NCBI GenBank assembly: GCA_002887195.1
Contig: PJAB01000066.1
Coordinates: 1-48,763, forward strand
Origin: Chrysochromulina parva
Taxonomy: Eukaryota > Haptophyta > Prymnesiales > Chrysochromulinaceae
DNA length: 48,763 bases
Direction of reading: 5' to 3'
A program made the translations under genes and the position numbers. The notes under the pieces were generated by a model, which was given only the letters and a program-made list of their open reading frames with translations, did not search any database and had not been told where the DNA came from. Shown here piece after piece: positions 17,028-27,108 of the stretch (position 1 is its first letter; each line of letters begins with the position of its first letter).

Positions 17028-18908
17028 TTACCTGCGCAAGACTTGCCGCGACGGCGGCGACACCAAGGGTACGCTCGGCGGCGAGGGCGTGCTCAGGCGG
17101 CCCGACAGCTGGCGGAAGGCAGTCACATATCTTGCGGATGCCTCCGACGACAGTAGCACAGCCAACACCACGAGAAGCGCACTCGCGAGCATCCACAGCC
17201 CATGCCACAGCCGGACGTGTCGGCGGCCGGCAGCATCAGCCTGGCCTACGCGCGGGCTCGACCTCAGGACGCTCGACAGGACGCTGGCACGTTCGGCGAA
17301 GGGGTGAGGGGAATCACGACCACCCGGCGAAGCCGGCGAGTCGCGACCCCCACCAACCTTGTTTCGGCGGGGCGGCGGCGGTGGCGGCGCGTCTTCGACC
17401 GAAGGTCGAAAGCGCGCGAAGAAGGCGGCTTCGGCCTCCTTCAGGCCCCGGCCGCCTGATAGCTCCTTCATCATAGCGGCGTGCAGAGCTACCTCTTCTT
17501 GCGGCTCGAGTCGGCGTACGCGTACGACGGGCTGCTGCTGCTGCTGCGGCGGAGGCGGCGGAGGCGGCGGCTGCGGCGGCTGCGGCTGCTGCTGCTGCTG
17601 CTGCTGCGGCTGCTGCGGCTGCTGCTGCTGCTGCGGCTGCTGCGGCTGCTGCTGCTGCTGCTGCTGCTGCTGCGGCGGCGGCGGCGGCGGCTGCGGCGGC
17701 TGCGGCTGCGGCGGCGGCGTAAGCGGCTGCATAAGCGGCTGCGGCTGCGGCTGCGGCTGCGGCTGCGGCTGCGGCTGCTGCTTCAAGAAGGGCGACATGA
17801 TGAGGTCGGCGGCGACGATTTTACCGACGGAGAGCTTCTCAGCGCTCTTCCTCGGCGGGGGCGGCGGCCAGGCAGCGGCAGCGGAAGCGACCGACACCAC
17901 CCCGGGCGACGAGTTAGACAGCACCTCGGGCGACAAGGTGTTTGGTTCCCAGTCCCTTGGTGGTAGCTTGGGCGGCAGAGGGGGAGTCGAATAAGGAGTC
18001 GAGGGCGATCTGCACCTTGCCGAATGCGTGGCAGAGCGAAGCAACGGCTCATCTTCGGAGTTGATAGAATCACTCTTCACCAGCCGAGGGAGGTCATTTG
18101 AGCTCGCTTCAGGGGAGCCCCCAGCAGAGGGGGGCGGGGCACATGGTTCGGGTATGCGGGTTTCGAGTGCCCGATTGGAGAGAGGTCCAGTGGAGAGAGG
18201 TCCAGTGGAGAGCCCGAGCACCCCGTTGGGAATCCCATTGGGCAACGCGTTGGCGGCAACGCTGTAGGCAACAGGGCAGTCGCTCACAGCGGCCGGCACG
18301 CCGTACGCCTGCATCATCTCGTGCATATTGCGGCGCATGCAGTCCTGGAATAATGACTCGAATGAGAGCTTGATGCGCTTCTCGGCCGCATCCTTCTCAT
18401 GCTGCCACATGTGCATCCACTTGGCATGCGAATCACTCATCGCTGCGAGCATGTCGTGGCGTAAGCGCAGCATCTCCAGCCGGTGTGCATCGGCCGCGGC
18501 CGCAATGGCTGCGGTGGCGGCCTCCTGCGCAGACGTTTTCGCCATGCGAAGGGGCCCGAAGCTCTCCGCGCGTTGTATCGAAGCGCGTTGTACTGATTGC
18601 ACAGCAACCAGCTCGAGCTCGCGCTCGTGTAGCTGGGCCTGCGAGGCAGCAAGCTCCTCCTGCAGCACAGTGACAGAGTCATCGCCCGGCCCAGACGAAC
18701 GGCCATCGATTGTTGTGGGCCCAGGGCTTAACCCAGGGCTTGTCACTGCACCGGGGGAGGACGTTCCAGAAGGGTCTGAGACATTCAGAAGAGGTTGAAA
18801 TCCGCTGCGCAAGTCCTTGGCGGCGTCACGTGGATTCGTTCGGATGCGTGATATCGTCGCGAGTCCCATGCGACTCGCTTTAGTCGGAGCTGCATGTGGC
18901 GACTCCAT
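17028..18908 (-). CDS. polyQ coiled-coil protein with C-terminal TM helix
   Basis: The frame opens on a TTG; the first ATG is at 18908 (MESPHAAPTK), giving 626 aa. Residues about 80-120 (LQEELAASQAQLHERELELV) and 140-210 (RLEMLRLRHDMLAAMSDSHA…EKDAAEKRIKLSF) are predicted coiled coils. The middle is a disordered Ser/Pro region followed by a Gln/Pro tract of about 80 residues (DNA 17529-17780). Near the end a hydrophobic helix (LWMLASALLVVLAVLLSS) is followed by about 35 residues, so the protein could be tail-anchored with its bulk in the cytosol. There is no signal peptide. The family is not recognised. Tethering or vesicle-linked scaffolding would fit a coiled coil plus tail anchor, but that is inference. 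Confidence 0.68.
   Translation of the reverse strand: MESPHAAPTKASRMGLATISRIRTNPRDAAKDLRSGFQPLLNVSDPSGTSSPGAVTSPGLSPGPTTIDGRSSGPGDDSVTVLQEELAASQAQLHERELELVAVQSVQRASIQRAESFGPLRMAKTSAQEAATAAIAAAADAHRLEMLRLRHDMLAAMSDSHAKWMHMWQHEKDAAEKRIKLSFESLFQDCMRRNMHEMMQAYGVPAAVSDCPVAYSVAANALPNGIPNGVLGLSTGPLSTGPLSNRALETRIPEPCAPPPSAGGSPEASSNDLPRLVKSDSINSEDEPLLRSATHSARCRSPSTPYSTPPLPPKLPPRDWEPNTLSPEVLSNSSPGVVSVASAAAAWPPPPPRKSAEKLSVGKIVAADLIMSPFLKQQPQPQPQPQPQPQPLMQPLTPPPQPQPPQPPPPPPQQQQQQQQQPQQPQQQQQPQQPQQQQQQQPQPPQPPPPPPPPQQQQQPVVRVRRLEPQEEVALHAAMMKELSGGRGLKEAEAAFFARFRPSVEDAPPPPPPRRNKVGGGRDSPASPGGRDSPHPFAERASVLSSVLRSSPRVGQADAAGRRHVRLWHGLWMLASALLVVLAVLLSSEASARYVTAFRQLSGRLSTPSPPSVPLVSPPSRQVLRR
17529..17780. repeat. 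CTG/CGG triplet repeat encoding Gln/Pro tract
   Basis: Imperfect (CTG)n and (CGG)n runs on the plus strand become CAG and CCG codons on the minus strand, giving poly-Gln broken by Pro pairs inside the coiled-coil protein. The (GGCTGC)n hexamer at about 17740-17780 gives QPQPQPQP. Length polymorphism is expected. Confidence 0.8.
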
Positions 18909-19585
18909 CGAGACCCGCGATGTCGGGCGCAAAGTCAATGCGTGACTTTATCTTCATGGATTTCAACTTTGTATGCGAAAAAACGAAACAGATCTCGGCA
19001 AATTCCTATACTGTTCGTGAGAAGATCTCACGCATGCAGTCTCACAGTCCAAAGGGCTTGCTCGCGACGGCACGCGTGTGTACATACTGTCGTCAGGGAT
19101 GCGATGACATCCTTCCCGGACCCCGACGCGGTTTTCGGTCGTACAGTACAGAGCAACGCGTCTGAAGGGTTCATCGAGCTGAGTGTCGGTGTGTTAGAAA
19201 TCACACAGACACACATTCACATTCACACACAACCTTACCTTAGCAACATGGCGGGTACCGCACACGGGGGCGGTTTAGAAGGGCGACATGCCACGGTGAG
19301 CTGAGTGCCCATACATGTAAACATGCTGTGTACTCGGTAGGGTTCAATGCGCAAAGGGTGGGTCCTTCAATCGTCGCGTCACACACGCTGTGGCCGTTCA
19401 CTGCAGTGAGTAGGCCGGGAGCTTGAAGTTGGTGGTGACCCGCAATACGGCGCCCCCCTTTACGGATCTTGCGCTGCTCTGCGAGCACTTCGTCGATGCG
19501 GCGGATAGGTATCGACCGCCGCCACCCGCCGCAGCCGCCCCCTCGCCTGGCAACGAGCTACCCACCGCGTATGGCCATTCCGACT
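18909..19585. other. 677-bp intergenic region, no gene seen
   Basis: This lies between two minus-strand genes: the 5' flank of the polyQ protein and the 3' flank of the nucleotidyltransferase. It is less GC-rich than the coding DNA and contains a CA/TTCACA-rich patch (19204-19230). The small open frames show no recognisable content. Confidence 0.55.
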
Positions 19586-21427
19586 CTACGACGCAAGATC
19601 GCGCTCCTCCTTCGTGGCGCGTCGCAGCTCCTGGTTAATTGCTGAGAGCCGAGGCTGGAACTGGTCGCGCCACCAGACCCAATCGGTCTCCCGGTAGCCG
19701 AGGATCTCGTCGCGGATTGCGTTGCCTGCGCGGTAGTCCCGCACGCGCCCAGCACCGTTCACGAGCTGCGTGACGAGCGCATAGGTGCGCAGCAGATGGA
19801 TGAGCGTCTCGCGGCCCGCGGTCACGTCGGGCGGAGCGCTCTGGAAGTACCGGTGCACGCGCGACCACTCGCGCAGCGAGTGCTGCATCATGGCGGCCTG
19901 CAGCTGATCGGGCGCGAGCTCGAAACCGAGGGCGGCCGGGTCGAGCTCGAGCCTCCATGGGTACGGATGCGAGAGGAAGAGCAGCCACGTTGGGTTGTGC
20001 TGCCGCAGCCGTTGAGCCCACTCATCGGCATGCAGCAGCGTCGCATCCATGCGCACGGGCTTCTCGAGCCGGACAGTGGCCACGCGCTGTTCCGCCTCCT
20101 TGGAACGATGGACCACGTACACGTCATAGTCGGACGCGTCGGACGCACATCCCCACAGCCTCGAGCCGCCGCACCAGACGTTCAGCACGTCGACGTCACG
20201 CAGCCCGAGCGCCGCCAGCAGCGCCGGCATCGGCGCGGGCGGCGCGAGGAACGGGTCGGGCGGCGGGCTGGGCTCCACGTCCTCGGCGGTCGCTTTAACC
20301 GGCGATGCTGGGCCAATCGAAGGGGGCAATACCACAACCTTCGCGGTGTCAGAGGTGGTGGCCAATCCGGCCGCGCGGGCGAACTTGGTCAACAGCGACG
20401 GTTGGCGCTGCCGGTCAGCCTTCCCTTTGAGGTTGACCGTGAACTTCCCCTTACGGCTCGCATTGGCCTCGCTCGGGCCCAGAGGCCGCACGGGTGACGT
20501 CCCATCGGGCGACGCCCCATCGCGTGGCGAGAGCATCGTCTGCTCCAGAGTGGCGATGTAGCGCTGTTGGATGGCGCGCAGATCGGCGGCCTGCCCCTCG
20601 GCAACCATCTGCGAGAACGCCTTTTGGCAGCCTCCCGAGCGCACTCGAAGATCGCTGTCATCGTTGTCGTCGACGCGTAGGCTGTCATCGTCGACGTGTA
20701 GGCTGCGAGTGTCGTCGTCATCGTCGCCGCCGCCCTCCTCGTCGTCAAACGTTGGCTTCACATCGTCTGCTTTGAGGGTCTCAGCGAAGAGCCTAGGAGG
20801 GGGGGGGCGGGTATCCCGAGGCTGCATGACGTAAGCGCACCCGCGCACCCGAGCGAGTGTGAAGCCGCCCGGTGCTGGCCCGACTGGTGCCGGATCGGCT
20901 GGTGCTGGCAAGCCGACTGGCGCTGGCAAGTCGATCGGTATGGCGCGCGTCCTTTTCTCCCTTGAGGATGGGCTGGCAGCCGAGTGGATGCTCGGCGGCG
21001 TCCGCGGCGCGCAAGAGTAGTCGGCGGTGTAGCTACGAGTTGCGCGGCGAGACGATTCGGGCGCGTCCTTGAGAGCAGTCGCTTTCGGCGCGTCGGGGTC
21101 CTGGCCGTCATGGAGCATACGCGTGCTAAACCAGCCCGTCTCAGAGGAGGCGGTGGTGGGCTCGAGGGTTGCTGGAGCGTCATTGGCCTTGCGCGGTGCA
21201 GGGCTCTTTCCTCCCTGCGAGCCGGCCGTTGGATCGTCGTGGCAGGACTCGCCTCGTGGCGTCTCGCGCGATGCGAGCTGCGCACTTAGGTTGACTGAGA
21301 AGGCGTCGAACGCAGTCGTTGCATCCGATGTATCCCGCTTGACGGGCAGTCTCAGCTGGGAGTGAGACTCGACGGCTCTGTGGAGCCCACGATCCTCGCC
21401 ACGCGGTGTTTTGTCCGAGTTGAACAT
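19586..21427 (-). CDS. DNA polymerase beta-type nucleotidyltransferase
   Basis: The frame opens on GTG 21478; the first ATG is 21427 (MFNSDKTPRG), giving 613 aa. An upstream coding exon is possible because the frame continues without an ATG to a stop at 21518-21520. Residues 1-370 are low complexity, Ser/Pro/Asp-rich. The C-terminal third holds the catalytic domain: GGSRLWG near residue 420, then SDYD with the metal-binding pair D433/D435, and a third carboxylate at D461 (RMDATLL). This GSRxxG…SDxD…D layout is that of the nucleotidyltransferase superfamily. The following helical part (LREWSRVHRYFQS…AGNAIRDEILGYRETDW) resembles predicted RlaP-like nucleotidyltransferases. Transfer of a nucleotide to RNA or protein is expected, but the substrate is unknown. 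All catalytic residues appear intact. The long disordered N-terminus is unusual for this fold. Confidence 0.78.
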   Translation of the reverse strand: MFNSDKTPRGEDRGLHRAVESHSQLRLPVKRDTSDATTAFDAFSVNLSAQLASRETPRGESCHDDPTAGSQGGKSPAPRKANDAPATLEPTTASSETGWFSTRMLHDGQDPDAPKATALKDAPESSRRATRSYTADYSCAPRTPPSIHSAASPSSREKRTRAIPIDLPAPVGLPAPADPAPVGPAPGGFTLARVRGCAYVMQPRDTRPPPPRLFAETLKADDVKPTFDDEEGGGDDDDDTRSLHVDDDSLRVDDNDDSDLRVRSGGCQKAFSQMVAEGQAADLRAIQQRYIATLEQTMLSPRDGASPDGTSPVRPLGPSEANASRKGKFTVNLKGKADRQRQPSLLTKFARAAGLATTSDTAKVVVLPPSIGPASPVKATAEDVEPSPPPDPFLAPPAPMPALLAALGLRDVDVLNVWCGGSRLWGCASDASDYDVYVVHRSKEAEQRVATVRLEKPVRMDATLLHADEWAQRLRQHNPTWLLFLSHPYPWRLELDPAALGFELAPDQLQAAMMQHSLREWSRVHRYFQSAPPDVTAGRETLIHLLRTYALVTQLVNGAGRVRDYRAGNAIRDEILGYRETDWVWWRDQFQPRLSAINQELRRATKEERDLAS

Positions 21428-21720
21428 CGTGTAGAAGTCGATGGGGTTAGAGGCGCGCCTGGCGGCCTGAGCCGACACGCTTTTGAGCTGTGTCCAAATG
21501 GATCGCCGTGCTCGGATTCACATGCGTCGTCGTGGTGGAAACCGCACGGGGATGTTACGAATGGTCCGCGTCGCAGACGCACACGTGTAGCTGATGGGCC
21601 GGGGACGGAGTTTCGTTTGGCGGCATGCCGCGGCCGCCAAACACCAAATGTGGAACAGGTACTGATACGGGTTGGACGGGGTGGCACAGGTGTGGAGGTG
21701 CTTGGTGGACGGGAACCAAG
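21428..21720. promoter_or_regulatory. divergent promoter region
   Basis: This is the gap between the nucleotidyltransferase (minus) and the EF-hand protein (plus). It must contain both promoters if the starts chosen are right. No TATA-like motif or clear operator is visible. The plus-strand frame is already open at ATG 21625, so its last 96 bp may be coding. Confidence 0.35.
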
Positions 21721-24700
21721 ATGTCGGCGGCGCAGCGTCCCGGCCGGCCGACGGTTGTCAGCGTGGGCGTACGCTCGGCGGAGCTGCGCTGGACCGTGCC
21801 GACCGGTGAGCCACGGCCACTCGGCTTTTGCATCAGCGCACAAGCGGGCGGCGCTGGCGATTGGGCCATCTTGATCTCAGACACGCGCTCCGATGCTGGG
21901 CACGCGGTCGTGGACACGCTCGAGCCGGAGACGTGGTACTCGTTCCGTGTGGCAGCGATCGACCCAGACAGCGGCGGTGCGCAGCCCTACGGATCGGCGC
22001 CCTCCAAGCCAATCAAGACGATGCCACCCAACCCATGGGCAGTGCAGCTCAAGCCGGCGGCCCCGATGGTGCGCTCATCCACCAACGGCGAGCTCGTCGA
22101 CGTCGGGCGCACCGTGGCTGCTGCGGCTATGGTGGCGCGAGGCGTCGAGACGGCGCCACCGCTCACGGATGAGGAGAGCGCCACCGCGTCACGCGCCGCC
22201 GTGCAGGCGCTCGAGGCAGCGCGTCTGCGCAAGGAGCTCTGCGAATTGGACATATGCTTTGAGGCATCGCACGGGCACTTTGCGAGCGATGCGGAGCGTG
22301 CCGGCTCGCGCAGGCGCTCCGAGGCCCTCCGGCGCTACACGCAGCTCGTCCGCGAGAGGTTAACGCTTGGTGACGATCTCGTGGATGAGCTCGCGCCCAT
22401 CGGCACCTTCGCTGCTGGAAGAGTGCCGAGCGTGGCGCAGCCAACGGCGGCGAGTGTGACGAGGGCGAGGCCGACGGCGGCGGCGGCGGGCGGTGCGATG
22501 GCCGTCGAGCAGCGCATCCTCGCCACGCGCCACCAGAATGCGGCGCGCCATCTGTACGGGATCATGCTCACGGCGCACTGCAGCTCACTCACACACATCG
22601 ACTCCCTGACGCCACTCTCCGGCGCTCAGCTCGAGGGTGCTGTGCACTTGTTTGCCGCGTTCGACACGAGCGTGGGCGCTCTTCTTGGCCCGGAAGATTT
22701 TCCACCCTTGTATGCCGCCCTCAATACCTTCCTCGCTCATGCCCGCAGTGCGAGCGGGGGGGGCGACGACGCTGCCGCGTCCAGCGCTGGCGCCGACGCC
22801 GTCGACGCTAACCCCTTTGCTGAGCGAAAGGGCGACTGGCACACGGCGTTTCGGCGCGCGGATCTAAACGGCGACGGCAAGGTGGACTTGAACGAGCTCG
22901 TGCACTACCTACAGGGACGCGACGCGCTGCCGATGGTAGAGCTGTACCGTGCACCCTCCTCGATGCATGCGCCGACGTTTCACTTGGGCGTGCACGCGAC
23001 GCTTGATTACGCGGCCTCACCCGGGCATGCGGCGGAGGTGGCGCACGGCGGTGCGGCGAGCGCCGAGCAGCACACGGCGCGCTTCGGCCATCTCTCGCTC
23101 GTGCCAGCCGCCGACTCCGCGCTGCTCTCAGACGAGACCTATTTGACGAAACTGGTTGAGCAAGCGCGCTCCGTTGGCTCTCACTTCGATCTTGACCAGC
23201 TGCCCGATCATCGGCTGCTGCTGCGCGCGCTGCGCCTCTTCCGGCGGTTTGACCATCAGCAGTGCGGCACGCTCGAGCGCACCGATTTCGTCCTCATGCT
23301 CGTCCCAGCTCTGGAGACAGCCTTTGTCACTCGGGCGCTCGCACGCGAGGCGCCGTCTCGGGCACCCGAGGCGCCGTCTCGAGCAGTCGAGGCGCCGTCT
23401 CGGGCACCCGAGACAGCCTTTGTAACTCGGGCGCTCGCACCCGAGGCGCCGTCTCGGGCGGCCGCCGCCTCCGCCGCCGCCTCCAATGCAGCTACGGTTG
23501 CCAACAGCAAGGGCGCGCAGGCAGTCTTGAGTGACGCCTACACGCGACTGGCCATCGGAGCGGCCGAAAAGCCCGGGATGCCCCAGGGGTCGTCGGCGGC
23601 CAAGGCGGCGGAGAAGGTGGCGGAGAAGGCGGCGGCGGCACTCGCGCCTCGGGCCGCCACCGAAGACGCTCGCGAGGACGCGTGGGCGTGGACAGGCCTC
23701 GCCCGACCGTTGCGCTCGCTCAAGACAGCGCTCGGCTCGATCGGGGAGCGCTCTGGGATCGCATCTGCATCGGAGATCGCATCTGCATCGGAGATCGCAT
23801 CAGGCCTGGCTACCGATTGCCTTGCGGGCCACAACGCGCCGGTTGCGTTGCCGATCGCCTCGTGCACGCACACGACCCGCGAGGCCGAGCTTCGAGAGAT
23901 GTTGAGCTCGCCTCCTGCCGGCTCCAGGGAGATGGGCGCGAGCAAGGGCATCGTCCAGCCCAGCACGGCGCCCAGCTCGGCTGGTGTAGATGAGCGCCTG
24001 CGCTGTGGAAACGAAGCTGTGGAGGCGGCGCAGGCGCTCTTTGTGTTTGCTGACACGGACGGCAACGGGCACGTGGACTTTAACGAATTCGTACGGCTGC
24101 TCACGAGCGGCATCGTGCCACGTGTCGCGGAGGGCGCGAGTTTCGTCAAGATGGTCGCACGAGAGGGTCTACCTCGGAGAGCTGCATCGTCGAGCGGTAA
24201 GCGGCTCGCAGCAGCCGCCGCGCCGAGTCTAAGTCCGGAGGTGGCCCGCATCACAATGTCGGCCGCGGCCGTCGCGATGACCGATCCGACGAGCATGGCG
24301 GCGCCGGATGAGGCTGTGAACGAGGCTGTGAATGAGGCGGCGCTAAATGAGGCGCATCGTGCCAAGATGATTGAGCGCTGTCTCGAGCGGCTCGGCGGTG
24401 ACGCGAACGGTGCGAGGGTGCTGCTGAGGGTGAGCGACTCTGCCTCGAGTGCCGCCGTTGAGTGCTTCGCCCGCGCCGATCGTGACGCGTCGGGCAGCCT
24501 CGATCTCGATGAGTTTGAGGAAGCGCTCAAGGCAGCGCATGCGTCCGGCCTCACCTCGCATGCAAAGTTCCTGCAAGGTTCGTCAAGGCGCCCGATTGGG
24601 CCGATGGAGGCTCGCCTCTGGTTTGCTGCCATTGCATCCGCTGGCCGGGTCGACATCTGCGCATGGCTTGAGCTGCTCTATGGCCCCGTGGCCGAGGGCG

Positions 24701-26832
24701 AGGTGGCGGCCATGGAGGGCGAGGGGGCGATGAGAGGCGCTCAGGTAGTGCGGGCACGCGACAAGCACAAGACGACGAGACGAGCGAAGGCCTCCGGACG
24801 ACGACAGCAACGACAAGCTGGCACCACCGCTGGCATCACCGCCGGCAGTTCTGGCGCCGGCGACGAGGCGGATGAGGACGAGCGCTACGAAAGCTCGCTG
24901 TGGTCTTCGGAGTTTTCGCCCTGGTTCGAAGGGATCAAGACGAAGCGCGAGTCGGGTCTGCGCGGCAAGGCGGCGGTGGCTGTCTTCGGAGCCTCTGCGC
25001 CAGGTGCGCTCACATCGTCCGTGAGCGCCCGGGAGAAGGCGCTCCGCGAGCAGCAGCAGCGAGCCGCCGCGACGCTCGACCTTCTCGAGCCGTTGGCGCC
25101 GCACGAGGCGCTCGGCACGGCGCCTGATCCGCTCGGTACGGCGCCCGTTGCGCGGGATTCTTCTCCCGGAGCATGTCACACTTCCCCACACCCGACGCTC
25201 GAGGTGCCTCGCGTCCGATACGGCGCCCACACCCGCCCCCCGCGATACACGAACGCGGCCGAGGCCGCCCAGGATGCCCAGGCGGAGGCGAGTGCGGCCG
25301 AGCGCGCGCGCGAGCGGGCTCAGATCAGCGAGGTCGAGGACGAGCGTCTCCACGCCTACCTCGCCAAGCTTGTGTCACAGGCCGCGAGCGCCAAGCTGAG
25401 CCGTGAGGGCGCTGCGGCGCTCGCGGCCCTTTCGTCGGACCACCTATCGTCCGCCCTCGCGCTGTATGAGCGCTTTGACGCCGATGGCGACGGGCGGTTG
25501 CAGCCGGATGAGTTTGCACGGCTACTCGGGCTCATTAGCCGTCAGAACGGAGTGCGCTTCTCAACCAAGGAGGTGGATTGCCTCTTTGAGACTGCGGACC
25601 TTGCGACTGCGGGCAGCCTGGACGTGCTCGAGGTACTCTTGCTTCTGGAGCAGCTTGGACTGCAGCTCGAGGCACCTGCGGAGCTCGAGGCCTACCGGGC
25701 ACGTGTGCTGCACGAGGCGGCGCGCTCCATGGTCAAACTCGAGAGCGCTGCTGCTGAACACCGTCGCCAGACTGCAAAGGCCCCGGACGCCAACGCCCTC
25801 CACAGCGAACGTGCTGGCGCCGGGCGCCGTGGGTCGGTACTGAGGGCGCCTGATGAGACAATAGAGGAGTGTGTGCTGCTGATGCGCCGGTACGACCGCG
25901 GGCGGAAAGGCTATCTCGAGTTTGACGAATTCTGCGCGCTGGTGAACAACGTGGCGGTGGAGGCGGGTGGCCGACCGCCAACGCACATGGAGTCACAGCT
26001 GCTGTGGGAGCGTGCAGACACGGACCACTCCGGGACCATCGACCTGAACGAGCTCTACCTGCACCTGATGGCCGCCAGCCCCATTGCCAAGACAGCCGAT
26101 CCCTGGCTACTCGCCTCCCTGCTCGCCACCGGAGGCAGTGCCGAAGGAGCCGCCTTGGACGACGGGAGCGCACCGGCCAAAGTCCCATCGGAGCTCCCCC
26201 TCTGCAGCCCCGCCGTTGCCCAAGCGGAGGCCATCAGGCATCGGCGCGTGGCGGCCCTGCTGACGTCAGCAACGCCCTTCCTCGAGAAGGTCGCAGGGAC
26301 CGCGGCTCCGTTTGGGCGTGCAGAGCTGCGCGCGCTGGCCCATCTCTTCGACGACCTCGACACGGACGGCGACGGTGCCCTTACCCTCCATGAGTTTGTC
26401 GCCCTCCTCGCCCTCCTCGCTGAGCGTGCGGCGAGCACCGCCCTCGAGCCGAGCGCTTCCACTGCCCAAGGGCCCAAGAGCGCAGCGGTGCGCAGAGCCG
26501 CCTCCTCGACGATCGGCATGCGCGAGGCTCACGCGATCTACCAGCAGCGCGGCCTCGAGCCGTCACAAACGCTGAGCTTCGTGGGGTTCCTCGAGCTGCT
26601 GGCCGTCGACGAGCGCATGCCGGCCATCGGCAAGCCGACAGCTCAGTCGTCCTCGCGTGCGCGACGCGGCTCGAATCGTAAGCAGCGTGCAGATGCCAGA
26701 GGAGGAGGCTCCACCGAGAAGCAACAGGTGCAGCAGCAGGTGCAGCCGCAACGGGATCGCCGCCGCCGCCGCGAGAAACGTGATCTTGCGGCTCCCCAAG
26801 TGCAAGCTCGAGGTCGAGGTGGACTTGTCTAG
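21721..26832 (+). CDS. fibronectin-III and multi-EF-hand calcium-binding protein
   Basis: The ATG at 21721 (MSAAQRPGRPTVV) has an A at -3 and sits at the edge of the first domain, giving 1,703 aa; ATG 21625 would add 32 Trp/Gly-rich residues. The N-terminus is a fibronectin type III domain (about 5-90: VVSVGVRSAELRWTVP… ending WYSFRVAAID). Seven recognisable EF-hand loops follow: DLNGDGKVDLNE (near 381), DTDGNGHVDFNE (778), DRDASGSLDLDE (920), DADGDGRLQPDE (1254), DRGRKGYLEFDE (1392), DTDHSGTIDLNE (1434) and DTDGDGALTLHE (1547). Others are degenerate. The DRGRKG loop lacks usual ligands. Long Ala-rich linkers separate them, one with a 21-bp-repeat-encoded APSRAPE tract. There is no signal peptide or TM helix, so it is probably a cytosolic Ca2+-responsive scaffold. 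The C-terminus is strongly basic. Partners are unknown. Confidence 0.82.
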   Translation: MSAAQRPGRPTVVSVGVRSAELRWTVPTGEPRPLGFCISAQAGGAGDWAILISDTRSDAGHAVVDTLEPETWYSFRVAAIDPDSGGAQPYGSAPSKPIKTMPPNPWAVQLKPAAPMVRSSTNGELVDVGRTVAAAAMVARGVETAPPLTDEESATASRAAVQALEAARLRKELCELDICFEASHGHFASDAERAGSRRRSEALRRYTQLVRERLTLGDDLVDELAPIGTFAAGRVPSVAQPTAASVTRARPTAAAAGGAMAVEQRILATRHQNAARHLYGIMLTAHCSSLTHIDSLTPLSGAQLEGAVHLFAAFDTSVGALLGPEDFPPLYAALNTFLAHARSASGGGDDAAASSAGADAVDANPFAERKGDWHTAFRRADLNGDGKVDLNELVHYLQGRDALPMVELYRAPSSMHAPTFHLGVHATLDYAASPGHAAEVAHGGAASAEQHTARFGHLSLVPAADSALLSDETYLTKLVEQARSVGSHFDLDQLPDHRLLLRALRLFRRFDHQQCGTLERTDFVLMLVPALETAFVTRALAREAPSRAPEAPSRAVEAPSRAPETAFVTRALAPEAPSRAAAASAAASNAATVANSKGAQAVLSDAYTRLAIGAAEKPGMPQGSSAAKAAEKVAEKAAAALAPRAATEDAREDAWAWTGLARPLRSLKTALGSIGERSGIASASEIASASEIASGLATDCLAGHNAPVALPIASCTHTTREAELREMLSSPPAGSREMGASKGIVQPSTAPSSAGVDERLRCGNEAVEAAQALFVFADTDGNGHVDFNEFVRLLTSGIVPRVAEGASFVKMVAREGLPRRAASSSGKRLAAAAAPSLSPEVARITMSAAAVAMTDPTSMAAPDEAVNEAVNEAALNEAHRAKMIERCLERLGGDANGARVLLRVSDSASSAAVECFARADRDASGSLDLDEFEEALKAAHASGLTSHAKFLQGSSRRPIGPMEARLWFAAIASAGRVDICAWLELLYGPVAEGEVAAMEGEGAMRGAQVVRARDKHKTTRRAKASGRRQQRQAGTTAGITAGSSGAGDEADEDERYESSLWSSEFSPWFEGIKTKRESGLRGKAAVAVFGASAPGALTSSVSAREKALREQQQRAAATLDLLEPLAPHEALGTAPDPLGTAPVARDSSPGACHTSPHPTLEVPRVRYGAHTRPPRYTNAAEAAQDAQAEASAAERARERAQISEVEDERLHAYLAKLVSQAASAKLSREGAAALAALSSDHLSSALALYERFDADGDGRLQPDEFARLLGLISRQNGVRFSTKEVDCLFETADLATAGSLDVLEVLLLLEQLGLQLEAPAELEAYRARVLHEAARSMVKLESAAAEHRRQTAKAPDANALHSERAGAGRRGSVLRAPDETIEECVLLMRRYDRGRKGYLEFDEFCALVNNVAVEAGGRPPTHMESQLLWERADTDHSGTIDLNELYLHLMAASPIAKTADPWLLASLLATGGSAEGAALDDGSAPAKVPSELPLCSPAVAQAEAIRHRRVAALLTSATPFLEKVAGTAAPFGRAELRALAHLFDDLDTDGDGALTLHEFVALLALLAERAASTALEPSASTAQGPKSAAVRRAASSTIGMREAHAIYQQRGLEPSQTLSFVGFLELLAVDERMPAIGKPTAQSSSRARRGSNRKQRADARGGGSTEKQQVQQQVQPQRDRRRRREKRDLAAPQVQARGRGGLV
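23337..23470 (+). repeat. in-frame tandem repeat encoding EAPSRAP units
   Basis: Units of GAGGCGCCGTCTCGGGCACCC (21 bp) are repeated imperfectly and read as EAPSRAP. The flanking phrase TAFVTRALA is also duplicated. The block lies in a linker of the EF-hand protein, so length changes would probably be tolerated. Confidence 0.75.
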
Positions 26833-27108
26833 ACCGTACGTACGGAAGATAAAGCCGTGATGGCTGATGCGGACCAGCAGCAGCACCTCAGCGTCCGTCT
26901 TCAAACTTCGTCAAGCTAATTGTTTCCTAATTAGGAATAGCGTAGGCCGTAGGGGACGTCACAGACCGCGTGTAAACTTTACGGCTGTGAACTGATAGAT
27001 GCCTAGTTCACCCAGTCACCTTCCCTTCCTGACGTGATGGACTCTCTGTCTCTCCTACGCGTAGTACCCCGTACCCAAACCGGATCCCCTGCGCTGGTGT
27101 GGGGTTTG
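26833..27108. other. convergent intergenic region with 12-bp perfect palindrome
   Basis: This lies between the ends of the EF-hand gene (plus) and the coiled-coil gene (minus). CCGTACGTACGG at 26834-26845 is a perfect palindrome right after the stop codon. AATTGTTTCCTAATTAGGAAT near 26918 is an AT-rich imperfect dyad that could be part of the 3' end signals. No gene was seen. Confidence 0.5.
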
